Source of the DNA: Halicephalobus mephisto
Taxonomy: Eukaryota > Nematoda > Chromadorea > Rhabditida > Panagrolaimidae
Length of the DNA stretch: 64,000 nucleotides
Direction: 5' to 3'
Assembly: GCA_009193035.1 (NCBI GenBank)
Contig: SWDT01000009.1
Location: 124,001 to 188,000 of the forward strand
The notes beneath the pieces are model-generated. The model made no database searches and was not told the DNA's origin. It saw only the letters and a list, made by a program, of their open reading frames with translations. Every line of letters starts with the position of its first letter. Position 1 is the first letter of the stretch. The position numbers were made by a program, and so were the translations under genes. Below are positions 34,801 to 45,535 of this stretch, piece by piece.

Positions 34801-36195
34801 TATTTTTCAAAATAGTCTAAAATGACTATTGTAGCTAAAAAGTTAATTTTAAAAATAGATTATATAATTTTTTTCGACTTTGTAATATTAATTTTTATTT
34901 ATTTATTTATTAATTTTATTTTTGTTTTATTTATTAATTTTTTATTTTTGTTTTTTTTATTAATTTTATTAATTTTATTTTTGTTTTATTAATTTTTATT
35001 AATTTTTATTAATTTTTTTTTTAATTTTTAATTTTTGAAATAGTCTAAAATGACTATTGTAGCTAAAAAAGCTAATTTTAAAAATGGTTTATATAATTTT
35101 TTTCGACTTTGTAATATTAATTTTTATTTATTTATTTATTAATTTTATTTTTGTTTTATTTATTAATTTTTTATTTTTGTTTTTTTTATTAATTTTATTT
35201 TTGTTTTATTAATTTTTATTAATTTTTTTTTTTAATTTTTAATTTTTGAAATAATCTAAAATGACTATTGTAGCTAAAAAAGTTAATTTTAAAAATAGAT
35301 TATATAGTTTTTTTCGACTTTGTAATATTAATTTTTATTTATTTTTTTTATTAATTTTTATTTATTTTATTTTTATTTTTAGTTTTTTTTAAATTTTTTA
35401 TTTTTTGAAAGAGTCTAAATTGAGAACTGTGACCAAAAAACTGATCTAAAAAGGAAAAAATGGACTGTATGCCGATTATTTGCTTGATTTCACAACATTG
35501 ATCTTATTTTTTATCTTTTTAGATAAGTTTTTTGGTTTTTGAAGAAAATTAAAATGATAATTATGTTCAAAAAATTCAAAAAATGAACAATATTTGTTTT
35601 TCTTGATTTTGTAATTTTATTTTTATTTTTTTTATCAATTTTTTACTTTTTTAATGTTCTTCGATTACTGTATTAGCTTTGATATATTATTACAGTAATC
35701 GAAAAATTAATTTAAAAAAATTTAAAATTAGCGAAAATTTAAAATTCGAAGACTAATTTTTTAATTTACAGTATAACCAACAATTGTCAAACTATAGGCT
35801 ATAATTTACCCTGAATACTGTAATTCCTAAAAAATTTCGCAATTTTTTAATTTTCTAATTTTTAAAAATTTCGTAATTTTTTAATTTTAATAATTTTTTT
35901 ATTTTAAATAATTTCGAAATATACAGTACTGTTACTGTATTGTGAAGAAAATTATGAACCATATTGAAATTTAATAATTATGATTTTTTAGGATCATGGA
36001 GAAAAAATTGATGAACGATTGTTACATGAACTTTTGAATGAAGTTGATCTTAACAAAAATGGAGAATTGGAATTGGCAGAATTTTTCCAACTTTATTCTG
36101 GACTTAAAAATGGACAAATAGCTCAAAATCGTCTTGTTCGGTATCTGGATGAACTTCAGCCAGTTTCTGTGAATCGAAGTGGAGGCGGTATATGA
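31884..36195 (+). CDS. Mitochondrial FAD-dependent glycerol-3-phosphate dehydrogenase (GPD2 type)
   Basis: Oxidises sn-glycerol-3-phosphate to dihydroxyacetone phosphate at the outer face of the inner mitochondrial membrane and feeds electrons to ubiquinone. Exons 31884-32018, 32059-32212, 32360-32615, 33133-34579 and 35992-36195 give 731 residues, near the usual 727. A basic N-terminus and a hydrophobic segment (FVVFGGATLIGAGLYYI) fit mitochondrial targeting. The FAD-binding motif ILVIGGGATGAGVALD spans the second intron. RSTKLIHGGVRYLQ and the SAGVHIVLPGYY and GGKWTTYRHMAEE segments are family hallmarks. Two C-terminal EF-hands (DRDRKGHITVND; DLNKNGELELAE) suggest calcium regulation. Introns 3 and 4 are packed with repeats, and intron 3 holds a duplicated acceptor. 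AATAAA is at 36470. Confidence 0.95.
32630..33132. repeat. CATATATGGGTTTTAACTAA tandem repeat in intron 3, with a duplicated 3' splice site
   Basis: About fifteen units of TTTCATATATGGGTTTTAAC fill the intron. Positions 32957-33045 are repeated at 33076-33164, 119 bp downstream. The repeat unit includes the polypyrimidine tract, the AG and the first 32 bases of exon 4 (ACTTTGGCAAGTTCCGTATT and on). The upstream copy thus carries a perfect acceptor at 33013. Its use would read 14 codons and hit a stop at 33057-33059. Confidence 0.9.
34620..35430. repeat. Tandem repeat, about 170-230-bp unit, in intron 4 of the dehydrogenase
   Basis: Four clear copies (near 34650, 34813, 35039, 35249) and a decayed fifth (35405) carry AAATAGTCTAAAATGACTAT, TGTAGCTAAAAAGTTAATTT and TTTTTTCGACTTTGTAATAT, then variable runs of TTTATTAATTTTATTTTTG. 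The unit length varies because of the TTTATTAATTTT tail. The unit contains GTCTAAAATGAC, an imperfect palindrome. Confidence 0.8.
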
Positions 36196-37054
36196 TTTAT
36201 TTTACTTAAAAAATTGCAGTTTTGCCTCGGGCAATAGCCGCTAGAATTGAATTTTCAAAAGTAGGATTTCAAAAAATATTTTTTTGCTTTTTAAATTGTA
36301 TTTTGTGCTTGATTGGCACCTTATTATTTGGTATAGTAGGATCCATAAGTTTTGTGATATTTTTGATAATTTTAATCAAGACGAAAGAGTCGTGAGTCTT
36401 GGAGAAAGATCATTCCTTTCACATCTGACGAGGAAACTGCTCTGATTGGTCTTGTTTGGTTGGATAGACAATAAATAAAGGTTATTAATCTAATTAGAAT
36501 TGTTGACAGGTTACTTAATGGAATAATTAAGCAAATACTTGAATAATAAATGCAGTAACCGGTGTTTGAAAAGTTATTTCGGTATTAAGTGATTTTTAGG
36601 ATGTTTATTAATAATTTCATATATGGAAACTAATTATAGAGGATAGACGGAAGGTTCTAGATCTATTCAAGCAGAATATATTTCGAAAGAAAGTAATTCT
36701 ATGAGATTACGAAATAATCACAAAACAGAAATCACGTATTTGATATCTGGAAATTCGCGTCGAGACATTTTCGCAATGAGTTCGAGTTTTTAAATTTCAT
36801 AATAGTATAATTAGATAGAATATATTTCGAAAGAAAATAATTCTATGAGATTACGAAATAATTACAAAACAGAAATCGTTATATAATTTAATGCTTAGAA
36901 ACCCCTGAAAATTCGTGTCGAGACAACTTCGCAATGAGTTCGAGTTTTTGTGTTTCATGATGACATGATAATTTTAATATTTAATTACTTCAATTTTTTA
37001 AAAATTTATTTAAATATTAATTAATTTAATTAATTTAATTAAGTGATTATTTAT
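36196..37054 (+). repeat. Intergenic region with two tandem CATATATG-family copies
   Basis: After the dehydrogenase 3'UTR, a family copy begins at about 36615 (TTTCATATATGGAAACTAAT) and continues with GAAGGTTCTAGATCTATTC. It then has AGAATATATTTCGAAAGAAA, ATTCTATGAGATTACGAAAT and AATTCGCGTCGAGACATTTT. The second half (about 36815-36935) repeats. No gene is recognised. Confidence 0.6.
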
Positions 37055-39070
37055 TTATTCGCTTTCTGAAGAAGAATGTTCGGGAATGAAGGCAGATGGA
37101 CGGTTCAGTTCGACTTCGATTGAAGAAATAACATGTGGAATTTCGGCGTCAGAATACGGTGAAAAATCTCCATTATTTTTTGCCCAATGAAGAAAATCCG
37201 CCAATTCCATCGAAACGGATTTTTTCGAAACTGTTTTTGCAAGTTTTCCTAAATTTTCGACAACTTCGGATTTCGATTGGTCTTGAAGATAAGGTTCTTT
37301 TTCCAAAAACGATGTAAAAAGTTCGATGGATTTATCTACCATGTTGTTGATGGATTTGATTTCTTTTCCTTTGATAGATTTAATATTTTTTAAAAAAGAA
37401 AAAAAAGTTTCGAGGTTGTTCGAAGTTGTGTCCCAGTAGTACTCGAAGTCCTCCGGGGTCCTGACTTTGCTGTAGGTGATGCCCTGGGCCGTGGCAATGA
37501 GGTACTTGAAGGCGTCTGAATCCACAGTACAGGAGTTTTCTGGAGTCAATTCGAATTCGATTTTGTTTTTTCTGAAAAATTCCTCCAGGGGATTCGTGAC
37601 GTCACCGATGCCGAAGAAAGTGCCGCTGGCGAAGGTGAAAAAGAAGAATAAATTCGTCGAAATGGCAGTTCTGGGGATCAAAGAAAAGATCTCCTTCAAA
37701 GTCAGCTCCAACTCGGGGCCCAGCCGACTTTCGTTCGACTTCAGAACGACGCAAATCGCGTGGATCTCGTCCTGGTCCTCCATGGCCCCCCGGATGGCCC
37801 CCAGGTTGTCCTTATCCTGATCCATCCCTCGAGAATCCCGCAATCCTGGAGTATCTAAAATCTCCACAATATCGTTTTTAATTTTAAAAAAATGAAGTTT
37901 CGGATTCTGAGTGACGGACTGTCCGACGTCATTGAAGCACTCGTTGTCTTCAGATTCCCCCGCGCTGACCTTCACCGGATCCTCGTCCTTGGAATAAACC
38001 ACGAATTCCACAGGAATACAAAGCTCAATTTCGTGGTTTTTCGCTTCTTGAAACCTCGGATGAGAAAAATAATTCGAAATTCCGCTGATCAACGTCGATT
38101 TTCCGGCTCCAGATTCTCCGAGAAAAATAACTTTGAAATTTCTGTTTTTTTCTTGATTTTTTTTATTTTCTTCGTGAATTTCATTTTTTGGATTTTCATT
38201 TTTTTCTTCAGATTCTGCTTCGATCAATTCCGGACTCGAAGTCCCCGTTGAAAATTGACTAAAAGCGGATTCTGTTCTTACCGTATGCCCTGGAGGAGAC
38301 AACATCGTCTGTGGATGGCTTCCGTCGTTTTCTTCCAGTTGATCCAGATCCAATTTTGGATAATGAATTTTCGAATTATCCTGATGAGGTCCAGTAGAAT
38401 CTTCTGGAGCCGTGGGCACTTCGATTTTGATTTCTAGGCTTTCTGAAGATTCCAGAGGTTGGAGCGATTCTGAATTTTCTAAAATCTCCGGAAATTTGAA
38501 GGATTCTGGAACTTTCAAAATCTCCAAAATTTCTAATGTTTCCGAATTCTCTGGAACTTCCAAATTTCCCAAAGATTCCGAATCTTCCAAACCTGTTCTA
38601 ACTTCCTAAAAATAAAAAAAAATAAAAATAAAAAAATAAATTTTAAATTTAAAAAATAAAAAAAATAAAAAATAAAAAAATAAATTTTAAATTTAAAAAA
38701 TAAAAAATAAATAAAAAATAAAATAAAAAATAAAAAAATAAATTTTAAATTTAAAAAAATTTAAAAATTTAAAATAAAAAAAATAAAAAAATAAATTTTA
38801 AATTTAAAATCGAAAAAAATTTTTTTGTATTTGAAAAAAAAAAATAAAACTAACTTTTTTGTTAGTTCCGTAGTCCGTTTTTCCTTTTTTCTTTATTAAT
38901 TCTTCTTTTTCATCTGAATGCTTGTTTTTTTTACAAAAACAACAGAAATACATCAGATGTTCCATGACTTCAGTACGACAGAAACTGCAGGAACCACAGG
39001 ACTTCAGTTGATCCGCCAAATCCTGACGACAGAAACAACAACAAAAAAAACAATTTCTTTTAGTTTTCAT
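37055..39070 (-). CDS. P-loop GTPase with cysteine-rich N-terminus, function unknown
   Basis: Exons 39070-38855 and 38605-37055 encode 588 residues (phase-0 junction, GTTAGT donor, TTTTTAG acceptor). Residues 1-50 hold clustered cysteines (CFFCCCFC, CGSCSFC, CCFC), candidates for zinc binding or palmitoylation. A long acidic Ser, Glu and Leu-rich linker (about 75-225) follows. The G domain has G1 GESGAGKS at about 235-242 and G3 DTPG at about 323-326. No NKxD guanine-specificity motif is evident; a segment FTFASGTFF occupies about that position. It resembles AIG1/septin-like GTPases of the TRAFAC class, but no characterised homologue is recognised. It follows CDK11 on the same strand by 196 bp, so co-transcription is possible. 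The intron is an AAATAAAAAAATAAATTTT repeat. Confidence 0.75.
38625..38850. repeat. AT microrepeat filling the GTPase intron
   Basis: Reiterated AAATAAAAAATAAAAAAATA and AAATTTTAAATTTAAAAAA units occupy almost the whole intron between the cysteine-rich exon and the GTPase exon. Confidence 0.75.
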
Positions 39071-39266
39071 TTTTTTCAAGAATGCATTAAATATCGCTCC
39101 GATTGAGGTTTTATACACGTGGTCCTGTGCCTCGTAAAATCACCGATAAGGACTCCCGGACCTCGTGTCCATGTCAGCTCAAGTTATAGATCACTATCTC
39201 CAAAAAACTGATAACTCTAATTGACTTGAAAAACAAGTACAAAAATCCTTCATTAAAAAAGTGAAA

Positions 39267-41269
39267 TCACCTCTTGATATCGAACTTAAGGTTGAAAGAC
39301 CCTCTGGCTTTTTTGACCTTCGCGGCGTCGATGTTGAGCTGTTTGTAGAGTTCCTTCGTGTGGTCGTCCAGGTCAGGCATCGTCGGGCTGGGCTCGGGAG
39401 GGGGTGCTTGGGATTGGGGTGGGATCTTGCCTTTCTCCGACTTAGCAGGCCAAGTGGGGAACTGCTCCGGAGGGGTCGGCAACGGATGTTCCTCAAACCA
39501 CGGACTTTTCAATGCTTGATCTGCCGTTAATCGATTATCCGGATCGTAAATCAACAATCCATTCAGCAATCCCAATCCGTTTTCACTGATAACATTGCTT
39601 CCAAATTGTTTCCTCAATTGATTATATGGATACTGCTTGAAAGTGATCTTGCTCGCCAAAGGGAGACTTTCGAAACCAGGCCACGTCCTCGAAGTCGGAG
39701 TACCAAGTTGCTGAAAAACCGAAATAATTATAAAATTTTAAATTTTTCCATTAAATGATTTCGAGGGGAATTTCTAGAAGCTTTTAAAATCCAAATTAAT
39801 TTAAAATTTGATTTTTTCAGTAATTACTTCTTAGTCTTATACAATTTCGAAATCAATCATGTATTGTGAAATTCATATATGAATTTTTTACAAAGTTGTT
39901 TTAACAAGAATTTCCCCAGAGTTTAAAACCTAAACCTTAAATTCTGAACATGGATCATTTCGAAGTCAATTATGTATTGTGAAATTCATATATGAATTTT
40001 TTACAAAGTTGTTTTAACAAAAATTTCTTTAATTTTTTAGATTTAAAATAACATAAAATTTAATTTTTGCACAGTGATTATTTCGAATTCACTTTTTTAA
40101 AACTATTTTCTCCATAAGTACCCCTAGGACGTTTTAAATTAGAGTTACATAGGACAGATAGCTTTCTAGGATTAATTTTCATATATGAAATTATAAACAT
40201 ATCGAAAATCACGACTAAAACACCCCGAATGAAAGTGGATTGTTTGGCTGAAATGTAGAAATAAACTTACATGAAAAATTTTGTCCAATTGGTCGAATTC
40301 TCCTTTGCCCATGAACAGCGGCTTCAGCTTGAGCAGCTCGGCCATGATGCAGCCGGTGGACCACATGTCGACGGGGGTGGAGTATTCTTTGATTCCTAGC
40401 AGCAATTCTGGGCTTCTGTACCATAGGGTAACGACGATAGGGGTGTAGGGCTTCAATGGCTGTCCGTAGGTCCTTGCCAGTCCGAAATCACCGATTTTTA
40501 GGATTCCTTTGTGAGAAAGCAACAAATTTGAAGTTTTCAAATCTCGATGGATCATCCAGTTGTCATGCATGAAGGACAAACCTGACAGCAATTGGTGTGT
40601 TAGTGTCTTAATCTGACCCGTTGTGAATTTCTTCCCGCGGTTCCTGAGCTGGTCGATGAGGGCCTTGAGATCGTGCTCGACGTACTCCATCACGAGATAC
40701 ACCTTGTCCATCTGCTGTCCAACAACGATTTCCTTGACGTTGACGACGTTAGGATGGTCTCTGCACATGAGAAGCAAGTTGACTTCCCTCAGGGACGTGA
40801 TGGGGAATCCGTCCCTTTCGCGTTCCAATTTTAGTCTTTTTAAAGCGCAAATTTCGCCAGTTCTTTTTTCCTGAGCCCGGTACACAATTCCGAAAGTTCC
40901 TTCGTCGATCTTGTTGAGACAATTGTATTCAGAAACACTCCTACAGCCCCTCAGTCCGGGGAAGTACTTGGGCAGCTGGCTCACGTAGTAGGCCTGGGTC
41001 CTGTCCTCTACCCTCTGGAGCTCTCGCGGATCCATTTTGGCTTTCATTTCCTCCGTCAAGTCCTCCAGAAGTAACTCTCTACCATCATTATCGTCAATTA
41101 ACCTCGGTGATTCGTCTTCTGAAACGGCTTCTAGGTCATCTTTAGGAGATTCGTTGTTCCATTCGGATTCGGTTTCCATAGATTCCATTTCAGGAACAGA
41201 AATAGCGGCTTCGGCGAAACTGTCCGGTGTAGATGACAGTCCTCGATCTGGATTAGAATTTGCAGACAT
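39267..41269 (-). CDS. cdk-11: Cyclin-dependent kinase 11 (PITSLRE kinase)
   Basis: Nuclear kinase linked to transcription and pre-mRNA splicing and, in animals, to cell-cycle control. Exons 41269-40271 and 39710-39267 give 480 residues. The cyclin-binding helix reads PITSLRE (156-162), which defines the family. Also seen are the glycine loop EGTFGIVY (123-130), Lys144 in [15 protein letters not shown] (241-248), DFG (261-263), and the activation segment ending [14 protein letters not shown]. The second exon continues [13 protein letters not shown] as in CDK11. The N-terminal region is only about 110 residues and acidic, much shorter than the RE-rich region of vertebrate p110, so this resembles a short form or a paralogue; C. 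elegans has two cdk-11 genes. An ATATTAG acceptor two bases before the ATG suggests trans-splicing. Confidence 0.93.
39740..40230 (-). repeat. CATATATG-family copies in the CDK11 intron
   Basis: On the minus strand a copy starts at about 40188 (TTTCATATATGAAAATTAAT CCTAG) and continues to the AACAACTTTGTAAAAAATTC part. The half carrying TTCATATATGAATTTTTTAC, AAAGTTGTTTTAACAARAAT is duplicated (about 39870-39920 and 39985-40035). Confidence 0.65.
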
Positions 41270-41619
41270 TTCTAATATAAAATTTTAAAATAAAAACGGG
41301 CGATTTCGAAATATAGAAGCCGGATTGATCGAGTCAAACAAGCGCAAAGCGAGAAAAAGGTCCCAGCGCGAAAATCCCAAGTACTCCCACTGCCCTAATG
41401 TTACATCACCTCTAATTTCGACTGAATTATCCGTCTTTACTCGGTCCAAATTTTTTCTAAATCCCCTTTAAAACCTTCAGAGTATCCAAATCTCAAACTC
41501 CCAGAAAGTTTTAAATGATTCTAAAAAACTCGTGTCGAAATAAAATTTACTTTCAATTTTCCACAACTATTTTTTTAAATACTTTTATTATGTTTAAATT
41601 TCAGACGGTGGAAAACGAC
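41270..41619. promoter_or_regulatory. Divergent promoter region, CDK11 and arginyl-tRNA synthetase
   Basis: The two start codons are 350 bp apart on opposite strands. The CDK11-proximal 130 bases are GC-richer (AAGCGCAAAGCGAGAAAAAG). The synthetase ATG is preceded by TTTAAATTTCAG ending at 41604, 15 bases upstream, which fits a trans-splice acceptor. No TATA box can be assigned with confidence. Confidence 0.5.
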
Positions 41620-43901
41620 ATGACGGACTCCCAGAGTCAAATCCTCAATCGGATCCGTGACTTTGTAAGTTTTGGTTTTGCAAATTTTCCTATTTCTCGG
41701 TATTTCAGAACTCTCGAATCAAGAAGCTTTCGGAGTTGTTCAACTCTTTGAAAGCTGAGGAACCGGCTGAAGAACTTCTCGATTTGATGCCGGGGTATGT
41801 CGAGGTCCAGAAGGAGAACAGTAAACTGAAATACAGAAAGAACATTCTCCAGAAGGTTGGTTATATATCAATGTTTTAAAATTTGCTTTCATTCTAGTCC
41901 ATCCAAGAGAGAATGAAGTCCAATCCAGGCACTGCTGGTCCGTCGAATCCCGGACCCCCGACGAAGAAGGAAAAGAAGGAAGCCAAGCCGGCTCCTCAGA
42001 AAGAACAAAAAGTTGAGCCCCCAAAGATCGATTACGTGAAAATCGAAGACTTTGGGAACTCCACTGTAGCTCGACTGAAGGACATTTTTACCAAGGCACA
42101 AGAGGCTGTTTATCCTCAGGTCACCAATTTCCCCTGTATATTGAGTGAAGCAGGAAAGAAGACATTTGGCGACTACCAATGCAACACTGCCCTTACTTTA
42201 AGCAAAAAGCTGCAATCGTTGGGAATCAATGATGCTCCTCCTGTTATTGCCCAGAAGATTATTGATGCTACCGATAAAGGAGATATCATCAAGGAATTGA
42301 ATATCTCCGGACCTGGCTTTATCAACATCTCCTTGAATCTGGAGTTTGTTGGCTCCCGTATTGCTGGATTGCTAAAAGATGGCATTCGTCCTCCGAAGAT
42401 CGCAAAGAAGAAGGCTCTTGTTGATTTTTCTGCTCCGAACATTGCAAAGGAAATGCACGTTGGTCATTTGAGATCAACGATTATCGGTGATTCCATTTGC
42501 CGTCTCCTGGAGTTTATTGGTTTCGAAGTGCTGAGGATTAATCACGTCGGAGATTGGGGTACTCAATTCGGTATGCTAATTGCTCATTTACAAGACCAAT
42601 TCCCAAACTACTTGAACGAAACTCCTCCTCTTGGAGACTTGCAAGCTTTCTACAAGGTTTGTTTTCCTGTTTTTTGGATTTACTTTACAAAATAATCCCA
42701 GGAATCGAAAAAACGCTTCGATGAAGATGAAAAATTCAAAGCTCGTGCTTATGAATGTGTTGTCAAGCTTCAGACTTTTGATCCTGATATTGTCAAAGCT
42801 TGGAAGATGATTTGTGAAGTGAGCAGAGCTGATTTTGGTAAAATTTATGAACGATTGGATATCCGAATTGAAGAACGTGGCGAATCTTTCTATCAACAGA
42901 GAATGGTGGATCTTGTGAAAGAACTCGAAGAACGAGGTGTTTTGGCACTTGAAGATGGTAGAAAAGTTCTCTTTCCTCCTGGCTTAACTGTTCCTTTGAC
43001 GATTGTGAAGAGTGATGGTGGTTATACATATGACACCAGTGATTTGGCTGCATTGAAACAACGGCTCTTTGAGGATAATGTTGATTGGATTATTTATGTT
43101 GTTGATGCTGGACAAAGTTTGCATCTTGAAACTGTTTATGCTGCTGGTCGACAATTGGATTACTATAAACCAGAAGAGAAACGTGTTCAACATGTTGGTT
43201 TTGGTCTTGTTCTTGGAGAAGACAAGTAAGTAGTATTGGGAATATTTAGATAATGCTTTAATTGCAGGAAGAAATTTAAAACTCGTTCTGGAGATACTGT
43301 TCGTTTGACTGATTTGCTTAATGAGGGTATTAGTAGAGCAGAAACTAAGATGATTGAGAAAGCTAAAGAACGTGATATTGGTCTAACAGAAGATGAATCT
43401 AATGCTGCTAAAGAAGCAATTGCTTATGGTTGCATCAAATATGCTGATTTGTCTCATAGTCGTGTCAATGATTATGTTTTCTCCTTTGATAGAATGCTGG
43501 ATGATCGTGGAAATACTGCTCTATATTTACTGTATGCTTATGTTCGAATTCGTGCCATTGGTCGCAATGCTAAAGTTGACCGTCAAACGTTGTTGGAACA
43601 TATTCAGAAGCAAAACGGAATGGTTAAAGTTGAACATCCTGCTGAAATCAAACTGGCTAAGCAGGTGCTTAAATTCTCTGATGTTTTGTTGACTGTTTTG
43701 GATACTTTGCTTCTCCATACGATTTGTGACTATGTCTATAACTTGTCAACTACATTTACTGACTTTTATTCGGCTTGCAGAGTTGTTAGTCAGAAGGAAA
43801 ATACTGTTGATTTGAACCGCTTGGCATTGTGCGAAGCTACAGCAGATACGATGGCGACTTGCTTCCAGATTCTTGGAATTCGTACTTTGGAGAGAATTTA
43901 A
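41620..43901 (+). CDS. rars-1: Cytoplasmic arginyl-tRNA synthetase
   Basis: Charges tRNA-Arg with arginine. Exons 41620-41664, 41709-41855, 41898-42656, 42702-43225 and 43268-43901 give 702 residues. An N-terminal helical extension and Lys, Pro-rich linker (as in metazoan ArgRS that join the multisynthetase complex) precede the N-terminal additional domain. The class I signature reads HVGHLRS after [40 protein letters not shown] and [12 protein letters not shown] follow, then a DALR anticodon-binding domain ([16 protein letters not shown] ... LGIRTLERI). There is no KMSKS, as usual in eukaryotic ArgRS, which use a degenerate loop. Introns are short (42-46 bases). The stop is 90 bases from the end of the convergent TMEM200-like gene. 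Confidence 0.97.
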
Positions 43902-43991
43902 TGTGTTAAGTGCCTTTTTATACGTGTTTGTTATTAATATTAAATGGTTTTATTTATGATGATAAGTGAGATCAGAGCAAATTTCATCATG

Positions 43992-45073
43992 TTAATTCGA
44001 AGATTGAGAAGGCAACAGAGGAACAGAATGAAGGTCGACGATAGAGTCGGCTTCTGCGATGGGAGCGGGACCTTTTGGTTTTCTGGTGTTGACGTTGAGG
44101 AACTTGTGGACGTCTAGTTCTGTTGGTTGAATACTTGATGAAAGAGGTTCTGTTTGATTTGGATTGGTTTCAAGGGTTTTAGGAGGTGATTCTTCTTCGA
44201 TTTCGATTGTTTCTTCAAATGGAGAAAGAAGAGAAGTTTTTGTAGATTCTTTTTCGATTCTTGTTTTTCTGAATTCATTTGATTCTTCTTGGATTATTTG
44301 GGCATGTTTATCACGACTTTCTAATGTCATTACACATGCTACAATTAACGATATAGATCCAAAACCCATTAATATTGGACCTATGTATTGCATGGATTTA
44401 AAAAAGTATCTTTTTTTGTCATCCATTTGAGTTGTGTTAGTTTCTAAAGTTGAATTATAGATTATTTCCTGAAAAATAATAATTATTTTTAAAGAAAATT
44501 AGTTGTTTGAAAATTTTTTAAAAATTAATTTTTTTACAAAATTTAAATTTATTTTTCAAATTAATTTTTAAATAAAGATTTTTTATGAAATTTAAATTTA
44601 TTTTTCGAATTAATTTTTAAATTAAGTTTTTTAAAAAATTTTAAAATTAACTTAAAAGTTCTTTTGAAATTTAAATTTATTTAAAAATAAATTCAAAAAA
44701 TAAGTTTTTTTGTGAAATTTAAATTTATTTAAAAATTAATTCAAAAAATAAGTTTTTTTATGAAATTTAAATTTATTTTTCGAATTAATTTTTAAATTAA
44801 AATTTTTTATGAAATTCAAAACTTACTGTAGCGAGTTCCTTGTCGAAGTACCCTAGTACTGTCATTGCGAATCCTGCTGTGATGAAGATAGCGCCGAAAA
44901 TTACTGCTTTACAAGCTGCGAATAATGTCTAAAAAATAACTAATTATTTTTTGAAAATTTAAAAATTTAAAATAAACCTTTTTATTTCGAGAATAATAAC
45001 TTTTGAGAAAAACCGCATTTGCCCTTTTTATTCTGGCTTTTCGGTTTTTTCTTTCTCGTTTTCGTTGAAGCAT
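43992..45073 (-). CDS. TMEM200-like two-pass membrane protein
   Basis: Exons 45073-44978, 44928-44827 and 44468-43992 give 224 residues with phase-0 junctions. The first exon is strongly basic (MLQRKRERKNRKARIKRANA). Two hydrophobic segments follow: CKAVIFGAIFITAGFAMTVL (about 39-58) and YIGPILMGFGSISLIVACVM (about 93-112), the latter followed by LESRDK. This FGP/IGP-I-MG-G...ESRD arrangement is characteristic of TMEM200 family proteins, of unknown molecular function. The C-terminal 105 residues are Ser, Pro, Glu and Thr-rich and probably cytoplasmic. Both transmembrane exons are short and the gene is only evident once spliced. Family assignment rests on the second segment and overall layout. 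Confidence 0.7.
44500..44820. repeat. TGAAATTTAAATTTATTTTT repeat in the TMEM200-like intron
   Basis: Five units of about 60-70 bp read TTTTTTATGAAATTTAAATT then TATTTTTCGAATTAATTTTT and AAATTAAG. Confined to the second intron. Confidence 0.7.
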
Positions 45074-45139
45074 TTTTGATCTGGCAAAACTGTCAATGAA
45101 TATTTGAATTTCTCGTAATTACAAAAAAATGGAATTTTT

Positions 45140-45535
45140 AAATTAAAAAAATTTGAAATTTCGAAAAAAAAATAAATTTAAAAAAATATTTTTAATTTAA
45201 TAAACTTTTAAAATAAAAAATAGAATTTTTAAATAAAAAAAATTTGAAATTTCGAAGAAAATATTTTTAATTTAATAAACTTAAAATTTTTTAAAATAAA
45301 AAAAATGGAATTTTTAAATTAAAAAAATTTAAAAAAATATTTTTAATAAATTTTTAAAATAAAAAATGGAATTTTTATAAAATTTGAAATTCTGAAAAAA
45401 AATAAATTTTAAAAATTAGAATATTTTTTAAAAAAAGTAGAGTTTTTTATTTTTTAAAAATTAGAAATTTTCGATTTTTTGAAATTATTTAAAAAATTGT
45501 AAAAGAAAAAAATTAAAAAAGGAAGACAAAAATGG
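45140..45535. other. AT-rich repeats upstream of the TMEM200-like gene
   Basis: Units of AATGGAATTTTTAAATTAAA and TTTGAAATTTCGAAAAAAAA recur several times. No gene-specific signal is seen other than possible promoter DNA next to 45073. Confidence 0.4.

Noticed and set aside
41740..42179. Minus-strand frames opposite arginyl-tRNA synthetase
   Set aside because: Shadows of the strongly conserved plus-strand exons.
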